Shown here: piece after piece, positions 17,188 to 25,650 of the stretch
How positions within the stretch are numbered: position 1 is the stretch's first letter
How the letters are laid out: the number at the start of each line of letters is the position of its first letter
Source: Aegicerativicinus sediminis
GTDB lineage: Bacteria; Bacteroidota; Bacteroidia; Flavobacteriales; Flavobacteriaceae
Direction: 5' to 3'
DNA length: 64,000 bases
Assembly (NCBI RefSeq): GCF_015476115.1
Contig: NZ_CP064295.1
Location: 1,048,001-1,112,000, forward strand
Program-made: the position numbers and the translations under genes
The notes under the pieces: generated by a model
What the model saw: only the letters and a program-made list of their open reading frames with translations
What the model was told of the DNA's origin: nothing
Database searches by the model: none

Positions 17188-18012
17188 ATGAAATCGAGGA
17201 GACATTTTTTAGGGAAATCATTGTTAATAGGGGCTGGACTCTTAACCAGTAGGCTATGGGCTAATACCAAACATATATCATTCGGCTCTTCCCCCTTGCC
17301 AGAACTTAGAGGCAAAAAAGTTGTTTTCCTTTATGGAGGATGGGAAGGACATGAACCTGAAAAATTTAGGGATTATTTAGTACCATGGATGAAGGAAGAA
17401 GGGGCATCGGTTGAGGTTTTTGACACCTTAGAACCCTATACAAATGAAAGTTTGATGAAATCAGTAGACCTTGTGGTTCAAATTTTTACAATGTCAAGCA
17501 TTACTCCAGAACAAGAAAAAGGTCTATTACAAGCAATAAAAAAGGGTGTAGGTTTTGCCGGTTGGCATGGCGGTATGTGTGATGCATTCAGAAATAATCC
17601 TGAATATCAATTTATGACCGGCGGACAGTGGGTTTCACACCCAGGAGGGGTAATTGATTACTCGGTACAAATAGTAGACCATACGGATAATGTAACTACT
17701 GGATTAAAAGACTTCAAAATGAAGAGTGAACAGTACTACATGCACATAGACCCCAATGTAAAAGTTCTGGCTACTACCACCTTTAATAATGAACATGCCT
17801 TTTGGATAGATGGCTGTACAATTCCTGTAGCATGGAAAAAAATGTATGGGAATGGAAGAGTGTTTTTTACGTCACTAGGACATAATCTAGACCATATTAC
17901 TACAGTACCAGAGGCTATTGAAATTTTAAAGCGTGGAATTCATTGGGCAGGTGCCAGCAAATACCTTCCAAAGGAAGAATGGATAGATGCTGTTTACAAG
18001 CCAATAATTTAA
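17188..18012 (+). CDS. ThuA-like protein with a twin-arginine signal
   Basis: The start ATG at 17188 gives KSRRHFLGKSLLIGAGLLTS, a twin-arginine export signal (SRRHFL), so the folded protein is likely exported to the periplasm; the TTG at 17179 is less likely. The mature part is a ThuA-like class I glutamine-amidotransferase-like fold: KKVVFLYGGWEGHEP, VDLVVQIFTMSSI, GFAGWHGGMCDAFRNN and the C-terminal GNGRVFFTSLGHNLDH. ThuA-type proteins sit in carbohydrate gene clusters; their reaction is not settled. It ends one base before the convergent mutarotase gene, at the distal end of the fucose operon, so a role in sugar metabolism is plausible. Confidence 0.85.
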   Translation: MKSRRHFLGKSLLIGAGLLTSRLWANTKHISFGSSPLPELRGKKVVFLYGGWEGHEPEKFRDYLVPWMKEEGASVEVFDTLEPYTNESLMKSVDLVVQIFTMSSITPEQEKGLLQAIKKGVGFAGWHGGMCDAFRNNPEYQFMTGGQWVSHPGGVIDYSVQIVDHTDNVTTGLKDFKMKSEQYYMHIDPNVKVLATTTFNNEHAFWIDGCTIPVAWKKMYGNGRVFFTSLGHNLDHITTVPEAIEILKRGIHWAGASKYLPKEEWIDAVYKPII

Positions 18013-18348
18013 TTATAATTTGAAAATATGCTTCATCTCCACCCATTTTTCACCCTCTTTGGCCTGGGGTAATGACTGTTGAAATTTCCACATTAACTGT
18101 TCCCATTTTTGGACAATAGGGTTTTCTGAATCTATGTGAGCCTTTAGATCTGGACTGAAATCTTCTCCAACTTCCATTATCATAAATAACCGATTGAATA
18201 CCTGATAAATTTCCATATCCACAACCCCGGCCACACGAATACTTTCCTTAATTTCTAGCCAAACATTTTGGTGATGGTGGATATATTCCTGGATTAACTT
18301 AGGGTCCTCTTTTAAATCGCACGCATAGCAAATTCTTTTAGTTTTCAT
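18013..18348 (-). CDS. L-fucose/L-rhamnose mutarotase (RhaM family)
   Basis: The 111-residue protein matches the dimeric alpha+beta barrel RhaM family (YiiL type): RICYACDLKEDPKLIQEYIHHHQNVWLEI, then MEIYQVFNRLFMIMEV and the conserved C-terminal PKWV-like element GEKWVEMKHIFKL. The Tyr and His near residues 19-26 are the expected active-site residues. It speeds interconversion of sugar anomers. Because the operon is for L-fucose, the substrate here is most likely L-fucose although the fold is the rhamnose mutarotase one. It overlaps the permease gene by 4 bp (translational coupling) and is the last gene of the operon. Confidence 0.88.
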   Translation of the reverse strand: MKTKRICYACDLKEDPKLIQEYIHHHQNVWLEIKESIRVAGVVDMEIYQVFNRLFMIMEVGEDFSPDLKAHIDSENPIVQKWEQLMWKFQQSLPQAKEGEKWVEMKHIFKL

Positions 18349-19673
18349 ACCATGCCAGATTTATGTTTATTGGACACCTTATATCCATAAATTCCGACCA
18401 CAATAAAACACAATAAGGGGAGAGAAAACGAAAAATTAACTTCGGGGACACCTAGAATAAGTGTATCTGTGTAACCAACACCACCTATATCTAATATAAG
18501 GCCCTGTAGTGTTGGCATAAGGGCCCCACCAACAATAGCCATAACCAAAAATGCGGCGCCAAATTTGGCATCTTCTCCCTGTCCCTCCAACGCTATGCCA
18601 TATATGGTTGGAAACATAATGGACATAAAAAATGAAATGGTAACCAAGGCAATTAGACCCGTCATTCCTGGTACAAAAATAGTTATGAGACAGCAAACTC
18701 CGGCTCCAATTGCAAAGGCCAGAAGTAATTTCCCTGAGTCTATAAATTTTAAAAGCCCTGTTCCGACCCAACGGCCAATAAGAAATACGACAAGCGCAGA
18801 AATTCCATAAGTTACTGCCGAAGTGTTGTCAATGCCAAAAGAATCTGCATACTGGTATAAATAGGTCCAACACATTATTTGTGCACCAACATAAAATGCC
18901 TGTGCAACTACACCGCCTAAAAACTTAGGGGATTTAAATAATCGCTTGATAGAGGGCAGAACATCTACTTTGCCCTCTTGTCGTTCATTTTTTGGCATTT
19001 TCATAAAAGCTATCACAACCAAAAAAATAAGAACAACCAATCCTAATAACACATAAGGATTTCTTATTACAGTTAAATCTTCGGCTCTAACTATAGCTTT
19101 TTGGGCCGCATTTAAACTGGCATAAAAAGAACTTCCGTCTGCATTTAGGTTGTCGGACTGAAGGGAGGCCAAAATAAACTTTTGCGCCACCAATAGACCT
19201 AAAAGAGCACCCATTGGATTAAATGCCTGTGCCAAATTCAACCGTTGGGTGGCTGTTTTTTCATCTCCCATAGATAAGATATACGGGTTTGCAGTTGTTT
19301 CCAAAAACGCGAGTCCGAATGTCAAGATATAAAGTGCTGCGAGGAAAAAGCCAAATTGTTCATAGGCTGCTGCAGGATAAAAAAGCAATGCGCCAACCGC
19401 ATATAGTGCTAAACCTACCAATATGCCTTTTTTATACGAATATCGATTGACAAATAAGGCGGCAGGGAGGGCCATTGTAAAATAACCCCCATAAAAGGCA
19501 AACTGCACTAATGATGCTTGAAAATTATCCAATTCCAACACTTTTTTAAAGGCAGAGACCATAGGATTTGTAATGTCATTGGCAAAACCCCACAATGCAA
19601 ACAGTGAGGTGATTAAAACGAAGGGAATTAGAATCTTTTTAGAAACTAATGGTGTTTTTGACGACTCTACCAT
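18345..19673 (-). CDS. fucP: L-fucose:H+ symporter (FucP-type MFS)
   Basis: The 442-residue protein has about 12 membrane helices and resembles E. coli FucP. The two membrane-embedded acidic residues important in FucP are visible in FANDIT (Asp, about 31) and FLETTANPYI (Glu, about 122). A large loop lies after helix 5-6, as in the FucP family. It moves sugar into the cytoplasm, with protons. It is translationally coupled to the mutarotase gene (4-bp overlap) and 4 bp after the dehydrogenase gene. Related transporters carry glucose or galactose, but the locus makes L-fucose the best call. Confidence 0.9.
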   Translation of the reverse strand: MVESSKTPLVSKKILIPFVLITSLFALWGFANDITNPMVSAFKKVLELDNFQASLVQFAFYGGYFTMALPAALFVNRYSYKKGILVGLALYAVGALLFYPAAAYEQFGFFLAALYILTFGLAFLETTANPYILSMGDEKTATQRLNLAQAFNPMGALLGLLVAQKFILASLQSDNLNADGSSFYASLNAAQKAIVRAEDLTVIRNPYVLLGLVVLIFLVVIAFMKMPKNERQEGKVDVLPSIKRLFKSPKFLGGVVAQAFYVGAQIMCWTYLYQYADSFGIDNTSAVTYGISALVVFLIGRWVGTGLLKFIDSGKLLLAFAIGAGVCCLITIFVPGMTGLIALVTISFFMSIMFPTIYGIALEGQGEDAKFGAAFLVMAIVGGALMPTLQGLILDIGGVGYTDTLILGVPEVNFSFSLPLLCFIVVGIYGYKVSNKHKSGMV

Positions 19674-19677
19674 AAAT

Positions 19678-20469
19678 TTAATTTGATAATAACGCCCTGT
19701 CTAAATGAACATAACCACCGTCGACAAAAACAAACTGTCCGGTGGTGTGTGAAGATCGTTCTGAAATTAAAAACAAACAAGTATCGGCAATTTCTTGTGG
19801 ACTAGTCATTCTATGATCTAAGGGGATAGACTTTTTTATTTTTTCAAGTTTCTCCTGTCCATCTTTTAAGGTTTCTATCCAATTTTCATAGGCTGGTGTA
19901 TAACTTTCAGCTATAATTAAGGCATTAGACCTTATACCATACGAAATTAAATCCACCGCCCATTCTCTAGTAAGTCCTAAGACTCCACCCTTTGCCGCCG
20001 CATAACCAGATGTTCCTCCTTGCCCTGTAAGTGCCACTTTAGAGCCAATATTTAAAATATTGCCTTTACTTTGCTTGAGCATTGGCAACGCATATTTAAC
20101 AATAGCATAAAAGCTTATAAGATTTAATTTAAGGGAATTAAGAAAATCCTCCATTTCCGATTCCAATGAAACTCCATCATTAACACCAACGTTGTTGATT
20201 ATGGCATCAATTCTTTGATAGGCTTCCTTCACTTTAGAAATAGACTCCTTTATTTGTTCAGCATTTGTGAGGTCGGTTTGAAAAAATCGCGCATCAACCC
20301 CTAATTCTCGAAGTTGTTTTTCGTAGGTAAAACCACGTTCGTTTCTATCAATTAGTACAGGAATCGCTCCTTCCCTGGCTAATGCAAAAGCAATGGTATG
20401 ACCGATGCTTCCTTCAATTCCGCATGAACCTGTTACTATTACTATTTTATCCTTTAAATGTAAATCCAT
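19678..20469 (-). CDS. L-fucose dehydrogenase (SDR)
   Basis: The 263-residue short-chain dehydrogenase has a cofactor motif TGSCGIEGSIG, NNVGVNDG, catalytic Ser in NIGSKVAL, and YAAAKGG with Tyr and Lys (about 155-159). The block GGTSGYAAAKGGVLGLTREWAVDL and the end FVDGGYVHLDRAL closely match, from memory, the NAD(P)-dependent L-fucose dehydrogenase of the Burkholderia oxidative fucose pathway. It should convert L-fucose to L-fuconolactone. The fuconolactonase gene is 6 bp upstream in the operon. The standard TGxxxGxG is altered to TGSCGIEGSIG. Confidence 0.85.
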   Translation of the reverse strand: MDLHLKDKIVIVTGSCGIEGSIGHTIAFALAREGAIPVLIDRNERGFTYEKQLRELGVDARFFQTDLTNAEQIKESISKVKEAYQRIDAIINNVGVNDGVSLESEMEDFLNSLKLNLISFYAIVKYALPMLKQSKGNILNIGSKVALTGQGGTSGYAAAKGGVLGLTREWAVDLISYGIRSNALIIAESYTPAYENWIETLKDGQEKLEKIKKSIPLDHRMTSPQEIADTCLFLISERSSHTTGQFVFVDGGYVHLDRALLSN

Positions 20470-20475
20470 ACTTAG

Positions 20476-21327
20476 TTAGTTAATATTATATATGCGCTTT
20501 GCATTTTTATAAAAAAAAGCGTCCTGCTCAGATGGTGATAATTGATGGACCATTGTTTTCCCTAAATGCAACACTTCAGTATAAGAAGCTGCCACCAAAC
20601 AGACTGGCCAATCTGAACCGTATAGAATCCGATTGGGTCCGAAAGATTCAAGTACCACATCAATATAAGGCTTGATTTGTTCTGGCGACCAATTGCTATA
20701 ATCAGCTTCGGTAACCATACCAGAAATTTTACAACTAAGATTGTCAAAGTTTCCAAGCGCCTTAATCATTGTTGCCCATCCTTCTATATAACCTTCTTTA
20801 ATATAGGGTTTTGCAATATGATCCAATACAAATTGAACGTTTGGAAACATTTTAACAAATTCATAGACCATCTGCAGTTGGTGGGGAAATACCAGTATTT
20901 CATAAACGAAATCATATTTTTCAAGCAATTTAATTCCTTCTAAAAACCCCGGCCTTAAAAGGAATTTTACATCTGCTTCCCCTTGTACAATATGCCTGAA
21001 ACCTTTCATTAGCTCTATTTCGCTAAAATGGTAAATATCTTCTTCTACCCTGTCATTTTGAAAATCTACCCAACCGATCACTCCCTTGATAAATTTATGT
21101 TTATTGGCAAGGTCCAACAAAAACTCATTTTCCTCCAAAGTTTGGTCTGCTTGAACGGCAATACAACCGAAAACATCATTTTCTTTAAAGCAACTTTCCA
21201 GCTCATCCGGTAAAAAATCACGTCGAATTACGGACAACTCATCCGAAATCCATCCATGGGTTTGAGGTGTGTACCGCCAAAAATGTTGGTGGCTGTCAAT
21301 TATTTTATGAGGTTTTCTTTCTTTCAA
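20476..21327 (-). CDS. L-fuconolactonase-like amidohydrolase
   Basis: The 283-residue protein is an amidohydrolase-2 type TIM barrel. Metal ligands are visible in IIDSHQHFWRY (HxH, about 12), VLDHIAKPYI (His, about 169) and YGSDWPV (Asp, about 239). L-fuconolactonase and L-rhamnono-lactonase share this family and hydrolyse the lactone made by the sugar dehydrogenase. The gene is next to the L-fucose dehydrogenase gene and overlaps the zinc dehydrogenase gene by 4 bp, which supports the fuconolactone substrate. Confidence 0.88.
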   Translation of the reverse strand: MKERKPHKIIDSHQHFWRYTPQTHGWISDELSVIRRDFLPDELESCFKENDVFGCIAVQADQTLEENEFLLDLANKHKFIKGVIGWVDFQNDRVEEDIYHFSEIELMKGFRHIVQGEADVKFLLRPGFLEGIKLLEKYDFVYEILVFPHQLQMVYEFVKMFPNVQFVLDHIAKPYIKEGYIEGWATMIKALGNFDNLSCKISGMVTEADYSNWSPEQIKPYIDVVLESFGPNRILYGSDWPVCLVAASYTEVLHLGKTMVHQLSPSEQDAFFYKNAKRIYNIN

Positions 21328-22337
21328 ATTACATCAATAACTGCTTTGATAATTTTATTTTTAGGGTCTGAAATATTTTCAAAAAGTTCAGGTAAGTTGG
21401 AAAAATTTAACCTATGGGTTATTAAACTGTCAACATCTATTAAACCCTTTTTCAAACATGAAATAACATGTTCAAAATCTTCTTTATTGGCATTTCTACT
21501 GCTCAAAAGTGTCGTTTCCCGTTTATGAAACTCCGGATGGTTAAAAACCAAATCTCCCTTTTGAAGACCGACCAGCACATACCTGCCACCATGAGAAATA
21601 TATTGGAGCCCTCCATTAATAACAGATTGGTTTCCAGTTGCATCAATAACAACCGTAGCCATATCCCCATCAGTTAAGGTAAACAATTCTTCTTTTAAGT
21701 TTACATTTAGTGGGTTTAAACAAGCGTCTACCCCAAACTTAAGCTTCGCAAAATTTAAACGAAAATCATTAACGTCAACCCCAATTACTCTTGCTCCTTT
21801 AATCTTTGCGAAAGCCACTAAACCTAATCCGATTGGACCAACACCCATCACCAAGACGGTATCATTTTCCGTAATCCCCCCACGTCTGACACCATGTGCA
21901 GCAATTGCAAGTGGCTCTACCATTGTTAATTGGTCAAAGGAGAGGCCAACACCTTTTAATAAATATTCATTCGGAACGACCACATACTCTTTCATACCCC
22001 CATCCATATGAACACCAAAAACCTTGATGTTGCTACAGCAATTGGGCCTTTCATTTTTGCATGCCACACAAATTCCACAATTAAAATATGGCATAAATGT
22101 CAAAGCTTCTCCAGGAATAAAATTTTCAGCATCACCCTTTACATACTCAGCCGCCAATTCGTGGCCCAAAATTCTAGGATAATTAAAATAGGGTTGATTG
22201 CCGTTAAATGCATGAATATCCGTGCCACAAATTCCAATTTTATGAATTTTTAATAAAGACTCCCCTTTCTTAGGAATTGGACTTTCCATTGTAGAAAGAG
22301 TCATTGAGCCTGGATGGTCACAAACAATATACCTCAT
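21324..22337 (-). CDS. zinc-dependent alcohol dehydrogenase (RspB/LgoD-like)
   Basis: This is a 337-residue medium-chain dehydrogenase. The catalytic zinc ligands are in GICGTDIH (Cys) and GHELAAE (His-Glu), and the structural zinc site is CGICVACKNERPNCC (about 88-102). The Rossmann motif is VMGVGPIGLGLVAFAKIKGA, with the Asp of GVDVNDF favouring NAD. The sequence style is that of RspB/LgoD (L-galactonate) and related dehydrogenases. In this operon it may oxidise L-fuconate or the keto intermediate, or handle the C6-hydroxylated analogue L-galactonate. The assignment of the step is inference. Confidence 0.82.
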   Translation of the reverse strand: MRYIVCDHPGSMTLSTMESPIPKKGESLLKIHKIGICGTDIHAFNGNQPYFNYPRILGHELAAEYVKGDAENFIPGEALTFMPYFNCGICVACKNERPNCCSNIKVFGVHMDGGMKEYVVVPNEYLLKGVGLSFDQLTMVEPLAIAAHGVRRGGITENDTVLVMGVGPIGLGLVAFAKIKGARVIGVDVNDFRLNFAKLKFGVDACLNPLNVNLKEELFTLTDGDMATVVIDATGNQSVINGGLQYISHGGRYVLVGLQKGDLVFNHPEFHKRETTLLSSRNANKEDFEHVISCLKKGLIDVDSLITHRLNFSNLPELFENISDPKNKIIKAVIDVI

Positions 22338-22357
22338 GCTTTTATGGTGGTTATTTA

Positions 22358-23215
22358 TTATGAATAGGCTATGGCATGTTGTTTGGATGTTCCTAAACCT
22401 TCTATTCCTAGTTCAACCACATCACCGGCCTTTAAATATCGAGGTGGGTTGAAACCCATTCCAACCCCAAATGGAGTTCCTGTAGAAATCACATCTCCTG
22501 GAAGCAACGTCATGTACTGACTAATATAACTGACAACATGAGGTATGTCGAAAATAAAATCTGAGGTGTTACTATTTTGAAGGAGCTCACCATTTACCTT
22601 CAACCATAATTTTAAATCATGCGGATTTTGTATTTCGTCCTTTGTAACCATACATGGTCCTAATGGCGCAAAAGTGTCACAACTCTTTCCCTTTACCCAT
22701 TGACCAGTACCTTCTAATTGGAAAGCACGTTCACTATAGTCGTTATGCAATACATATCCTGCCACATAATCCATTGCCTCCTCTTTACTGATATAAGAAG
22801 CCTTTTTTTCAATTACTACAGCCAATTCTACCTCCCAATCTGTTTTTTTACTGTTCAAAGGAATGATGACGTCGTCATTTGGACCAACAATGGAAGAGGT
22901 GGCCTTAAAAAACAAAACTGGCTCTGCAGGTACCTCCATACCTGTTTCGGCAGCGTGACTAGCATAATTTAATCCAACACATACAAGTTTAGACGGTCTT
23001 GCCAAAGGTGGGCCTAAACGCATATCTGCACTAACCTCTGGGCACTCATTAAACTCTGAGGTATTTAAGCGCATCTTTAAATCATTCAAACCGCCATATT
23101 GGAAAAAAGTTTCATCATAATCCTTTATAAACTCTGAAACATCTATGCGCTTTCCATTTTCTAATTCAAGACCAGGTTTTTCCTTCCCAGCTTCTCCAAA
23201 TCTTATCAATTTCAT
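22358..23215 (-). CDS. fumarylacetoacetate hydrolase-family protein (diketo-deoxyfuconate hydrolase candidate)
   Basis: The 285-residue protein has the FAH fold: LVCVGLNYASHAAETG, then the metal and active-site block DWEVELAVVIEKKA (about 145), DYSERAFQLEGTGQWVKGKSCDTFAPLGP, and GDVISTGTPFGVGMGFNPPRYLKAGD. In the oxidative fucose pathway an enzyme of this family cleaves 2,4-diketo-3-deoxy-L-fuconate to pyruvate and L-lactate. The operon position fits that role. The metal-binding Glu and Asp residues are present. Cytosolic. Confidence 0.88.
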   Translation of the reverse strand: MKLIRFGEAGKEKPGLELENGKRIDVSEFIKDYDETFFQYGGLNDLKMRLNTSEFNECPEVSADMRLGPPLARPSKLVCVGLNYASHAAETGMEVPAEPVLFFKATSSIVGPNDDVIIPLNSKKTDWEVELAVVIEKKASYISKEEAMDYVAGYVLHNDYSERAFQLEGTGQWVKGKSCDTFAPLGPCMVTKDEIQNPHDLKLWLKVNGELLQNSNTSDFIFDIPHVVSYISQYMTLLPGDVISTGTPFGVGMGFNPPRYLKAGDVVELGIEGLGTSKQHAIAYS

Positions 23216-23263
23216 AATTCTCTATTTCTATATATTATATTATTTTGAAATTTTTTTAACCAA

Positions 23264-24763
23264 TCAATTTGTTTCAATTCTAACAGTAAATGCTGGCACT
23301 CCTTCTAGTTTCTTTCTTGAAGGTTTAGGAATAAGAAAGGTAAACACACCATCCTTTTTTGTCCATTTTATAGTTCCTTTGCTTCCTAAAAGCGTTGCTT
23401 TTTTTATATCCACATCAAGTCCTAAAAATTGAATGGAGTTTGGCAAGTTAGTTTCATCCTCATCCATTAAATAAATTAAATACAGACTGTTTTCCTTAGG
23501 TTTAGAAGTTATGCAAACCTTACCAGATTTATAGGGAGAAATTGCCTCGGTGCTATAAATAGCTTCACTGTTTACATCCATCCATTTGCCAATATTCTCT
23601 AGCAATTGGTATGCTTCCCCATCCCATTCTCCCTTAGGACTCGGAGCAATATTCAAAAGTAAATTTCCCCCTTTTGCAACTATATCTACCAAGGTGTGCA
23701 CCGCTTTATGAGTGGACATGTATTTTGCATCGAACGAATAGGACCAACCTCCTCCAGCAATAATGCATGATTCCCACGGATAAGGCAATGCTGCTTCAGG
23801 AACCCTATTTTCAGGGGTTAGGTAATTTTGATTTTTTCCATAAACCGCCCTATCAACCACTATCAATCCCGGTTGTTTCTTGCGAGCTTTAACCACCAAA
23901 TCATCCATTCGAATGTCCTGGTTTACCATTCGGTGTTTGAGATATCCATGAGTTGTATTCGCCAATTCTTGTTCATACCAATTAAGGATATTAGCCTTAG
24001 GATCTTTGGCTACCCAACCACCATCTAACCATAGGATATCCACTTTTCCATAATCAGTTAACAATTCAAGAATTTGGTTATGGGTAAATTCAACAAACTC
24101 ATTCCAACGTTCCGGATTTTCCTCAGGGGAGTAGTTAACATTGCGATCCTTCGGAGGAAAATAAGGATACCAATAAGCAGGGTGGTGCCAATCTGGCTTC
24201 GAAAAATAAGCCCCCGCCCACAGCCCTTGGCCTCGAAAAGCATTGAAAATTTCTTTAGTGACATTGGCACGTGGATTTTTACTAAATGGGGTTTTTTCAT
24301 CTGTTATCTTATAATCCGTGTACTTAGAATCGAACATCGAAAAACCATCGTGATGTTTGGTAGTAAACACAACGTACTTCATACCTGCATTTTTGGCTGC
24401 CTCAGCCCATTTTTCAGGTTCAAAATTTACCGGATTAAAGGTCTTTTGAAGGTTTTCATACTCCTTTTTGTATTCAAAATAGTTATCAGGGTTAGAACCT
24501 TTTTTGCGTTCACACCAACCATATTCCTCAGGACATAACGACCAAGATTCCACTATTCCCCATTGGCTATAAGGTCCCCAATGCATTAGCAAACCAAATT
24601 TCAAATCTTGCCATTCTTCCAACTTTTTCAGCACCAATGGGTCTGTTTCAGGCACATAGCGTTCATGTTCATAAACGGCTTGAGCAAAGGCATTGTTTGA
24701 TATAAATAAAAGGATTATTAAAAATTTGGCCGTTGACTTTATAAGGAATGCATACTTGGTCAT
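23264..24763 (-). CDS. alpha-L-fucosidase, GH29 (exported)
   Basis: The 499-residue protein has a signal peptide (KFLIILLFISNNAFAQ) and a GH29 domain: WQDLKFGLLMHWGPYSQWGIVESW, TTKHHDGFSMFDSKYTDY, and the nucleophile Asp in YGKVDILWLDGGW (about 245). The C-terminal part (about 380-499) is a beta-sandwich. It removes terminal alpha-L-fucose by a retaining mechanism. The short N-terminal part and the WESCIIAGGGWSYS block fit the broad-specificity branch. It is one of three fucosidases in the operon; a periplasmic location is likely. Confidence 0.93.
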   Translation of the reverse strand: MTKYAFLIKSTAKFLIILLFISNNAFAQAVYEHERYVPETDPLVLKKLEEWQDLKFGLLMHWGPYSQWGIVESWSLCPEEYGWCERKKGSNPDNYFEYKKEYENLQKTFNPVNFEPEKWAEAAKNAGMKYVVFTTKHHDGFSMFDSKYTDYKITDEKTPFSKNPRANVTKEIFNAFRGQGLWAGAYFSKPDWHHPAYWYPYFPPKDRNVNYSPEENPERWNEFVEFTHNQILELLTDYGKVDILWLDGGWVAKDPKANILNWYEQELANTTHGYLKHRMVNQDIRMDDLVVKARKKQPGLIVVDRAVYGKNQNYLTPENRVPEAALPYPWESCIIAGGGWSYSFDAKYMSTHKAVHTLVDIVAKGGNLLLNIAPSPKGEWDGEAYQLLENIGKWMDVNSEAIYSTEAISPYKSGKVCITSKPKENSLYLIYLMDEDETNLPNSIQFLGLDVDIKKATLLGSKGTIKWTKKDGVFTFLIPKPSRKKLEGVPAFTVRIETN

Positions 24764-24780
24764 AAATCTCTTCTTAGTAA

Positions 24781-25554
24781 TTAACCATTTAATTTAATAA
24801 ATCCACCGTCTATTGGAAAATCGGTTCCTGTTATAAAAGATGCTTCATCCGAAGCAAGATATAGTGCTAAGTTTGCTACTTCTTCAGGTTTACCCATACG
24901 GCCAAGAGGTTGGGTCTTTGATAACTTTTCGAACATTTCTTCCTGATTATCAGGATAATTTTCTGCTATAAATCCATCCACAAATGGGGTATGAATTCGC
25001 GCTGGCGAAATACAGTTGCAACGAATGTTATGTTTTATGTAATCTTTTGCAATGGAATAGGTCATGGTAAGAACCGCACCTTTAGACATGGAATAAGCAA
25101 AGCGGTCTAAAATCCCAACTGAAGATGCAATGGAAGCCATGTTAAGGATAAGACCTCCTTTAACTTTCATATAGGGTATTACAGCCTTGGAACAATTAAA
25201 AACGCCTTTAATATTTACATTATAAATGCGGTCCAAATCTTCCTCAGATGTATTTTCAATATTACCAACATGCGCAATACCAGCATTATTTACTAAAATA
25301 TCCACATCGGAAGAATTAGCAATTTGGTCTATTACTTCTTTAACTTCTAGTCCCTTTGAAACATTGCAGGCATAAGAATAAGCTTTACCACCTGCATCTG
25401 CAATTTCCTTTACGGTTTGTTCTCCATTATCGGGGCTAAACTCCAAAATATGAACAACGGCTCCCTGTTCGGCAAATACTTTGGAAATAGCTTTTCCAAT
25501 ACCACTTCCTCCTCCCGTTATTATTGCCGTTTTACCAATAAGGCTAAATTTCAT
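24781..25554 (-). CDS. SDR dehydrogenase, probably 2-keto-3-deoxy-L-fuconate dehydrogenase
   Basis: The 257-residue SDR has TGGGSGIGKAI (about 13), NNAGIAHVG, catalytic Ser in MASIASSVG and YSMSKGA (Tyr-Lys about 155). The segment CNCISPARIHTPFVDGF and the end GTDFPIDGGFIKLNG resemble the 2-keto-3-deoxy-L-fuconate 4-dehydrogenase of Xanthomonas and Burkholderia (BDH2-like SDR), from memory. It would make the 2,4-diketo compound split by the FAH hydrolase two genes away. A related SDR in the same operon is the L-fucose dehydrogenase. Confidence 0.82.
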   Translation of the reverse strand: MKFSLIGKTAIITGGGSGIGKAISKVFAEQGAVVHILEFSPDNGEQTVKEIADAGGKAYSYACNVSKGLEVKEVIDQIANSSDVDILVNNAGIAHVGNIENTSEEDLDRIYNVNIKGVFNCSKAVIPYMKVKGGLILNMASIASSVGILDRFAYSMSKGAVLTMTYSIAKDYIKHNIRCNCISPARIHTPFVDGFIAENYPDNQEEMFEKLSKTQPLGRMGKPEEVANLALYLASDEASFITGTDFPIDGGFIKLNG

Positions 25555-25650
25555 GACTGTGCTATATTATTTTTTGAAAAGTAATTATTTCTCTCCTTGT
25601 TTCCTTGTAATACCTCATCTAAAACCATCTGAATATGCAATTATTTGTTG

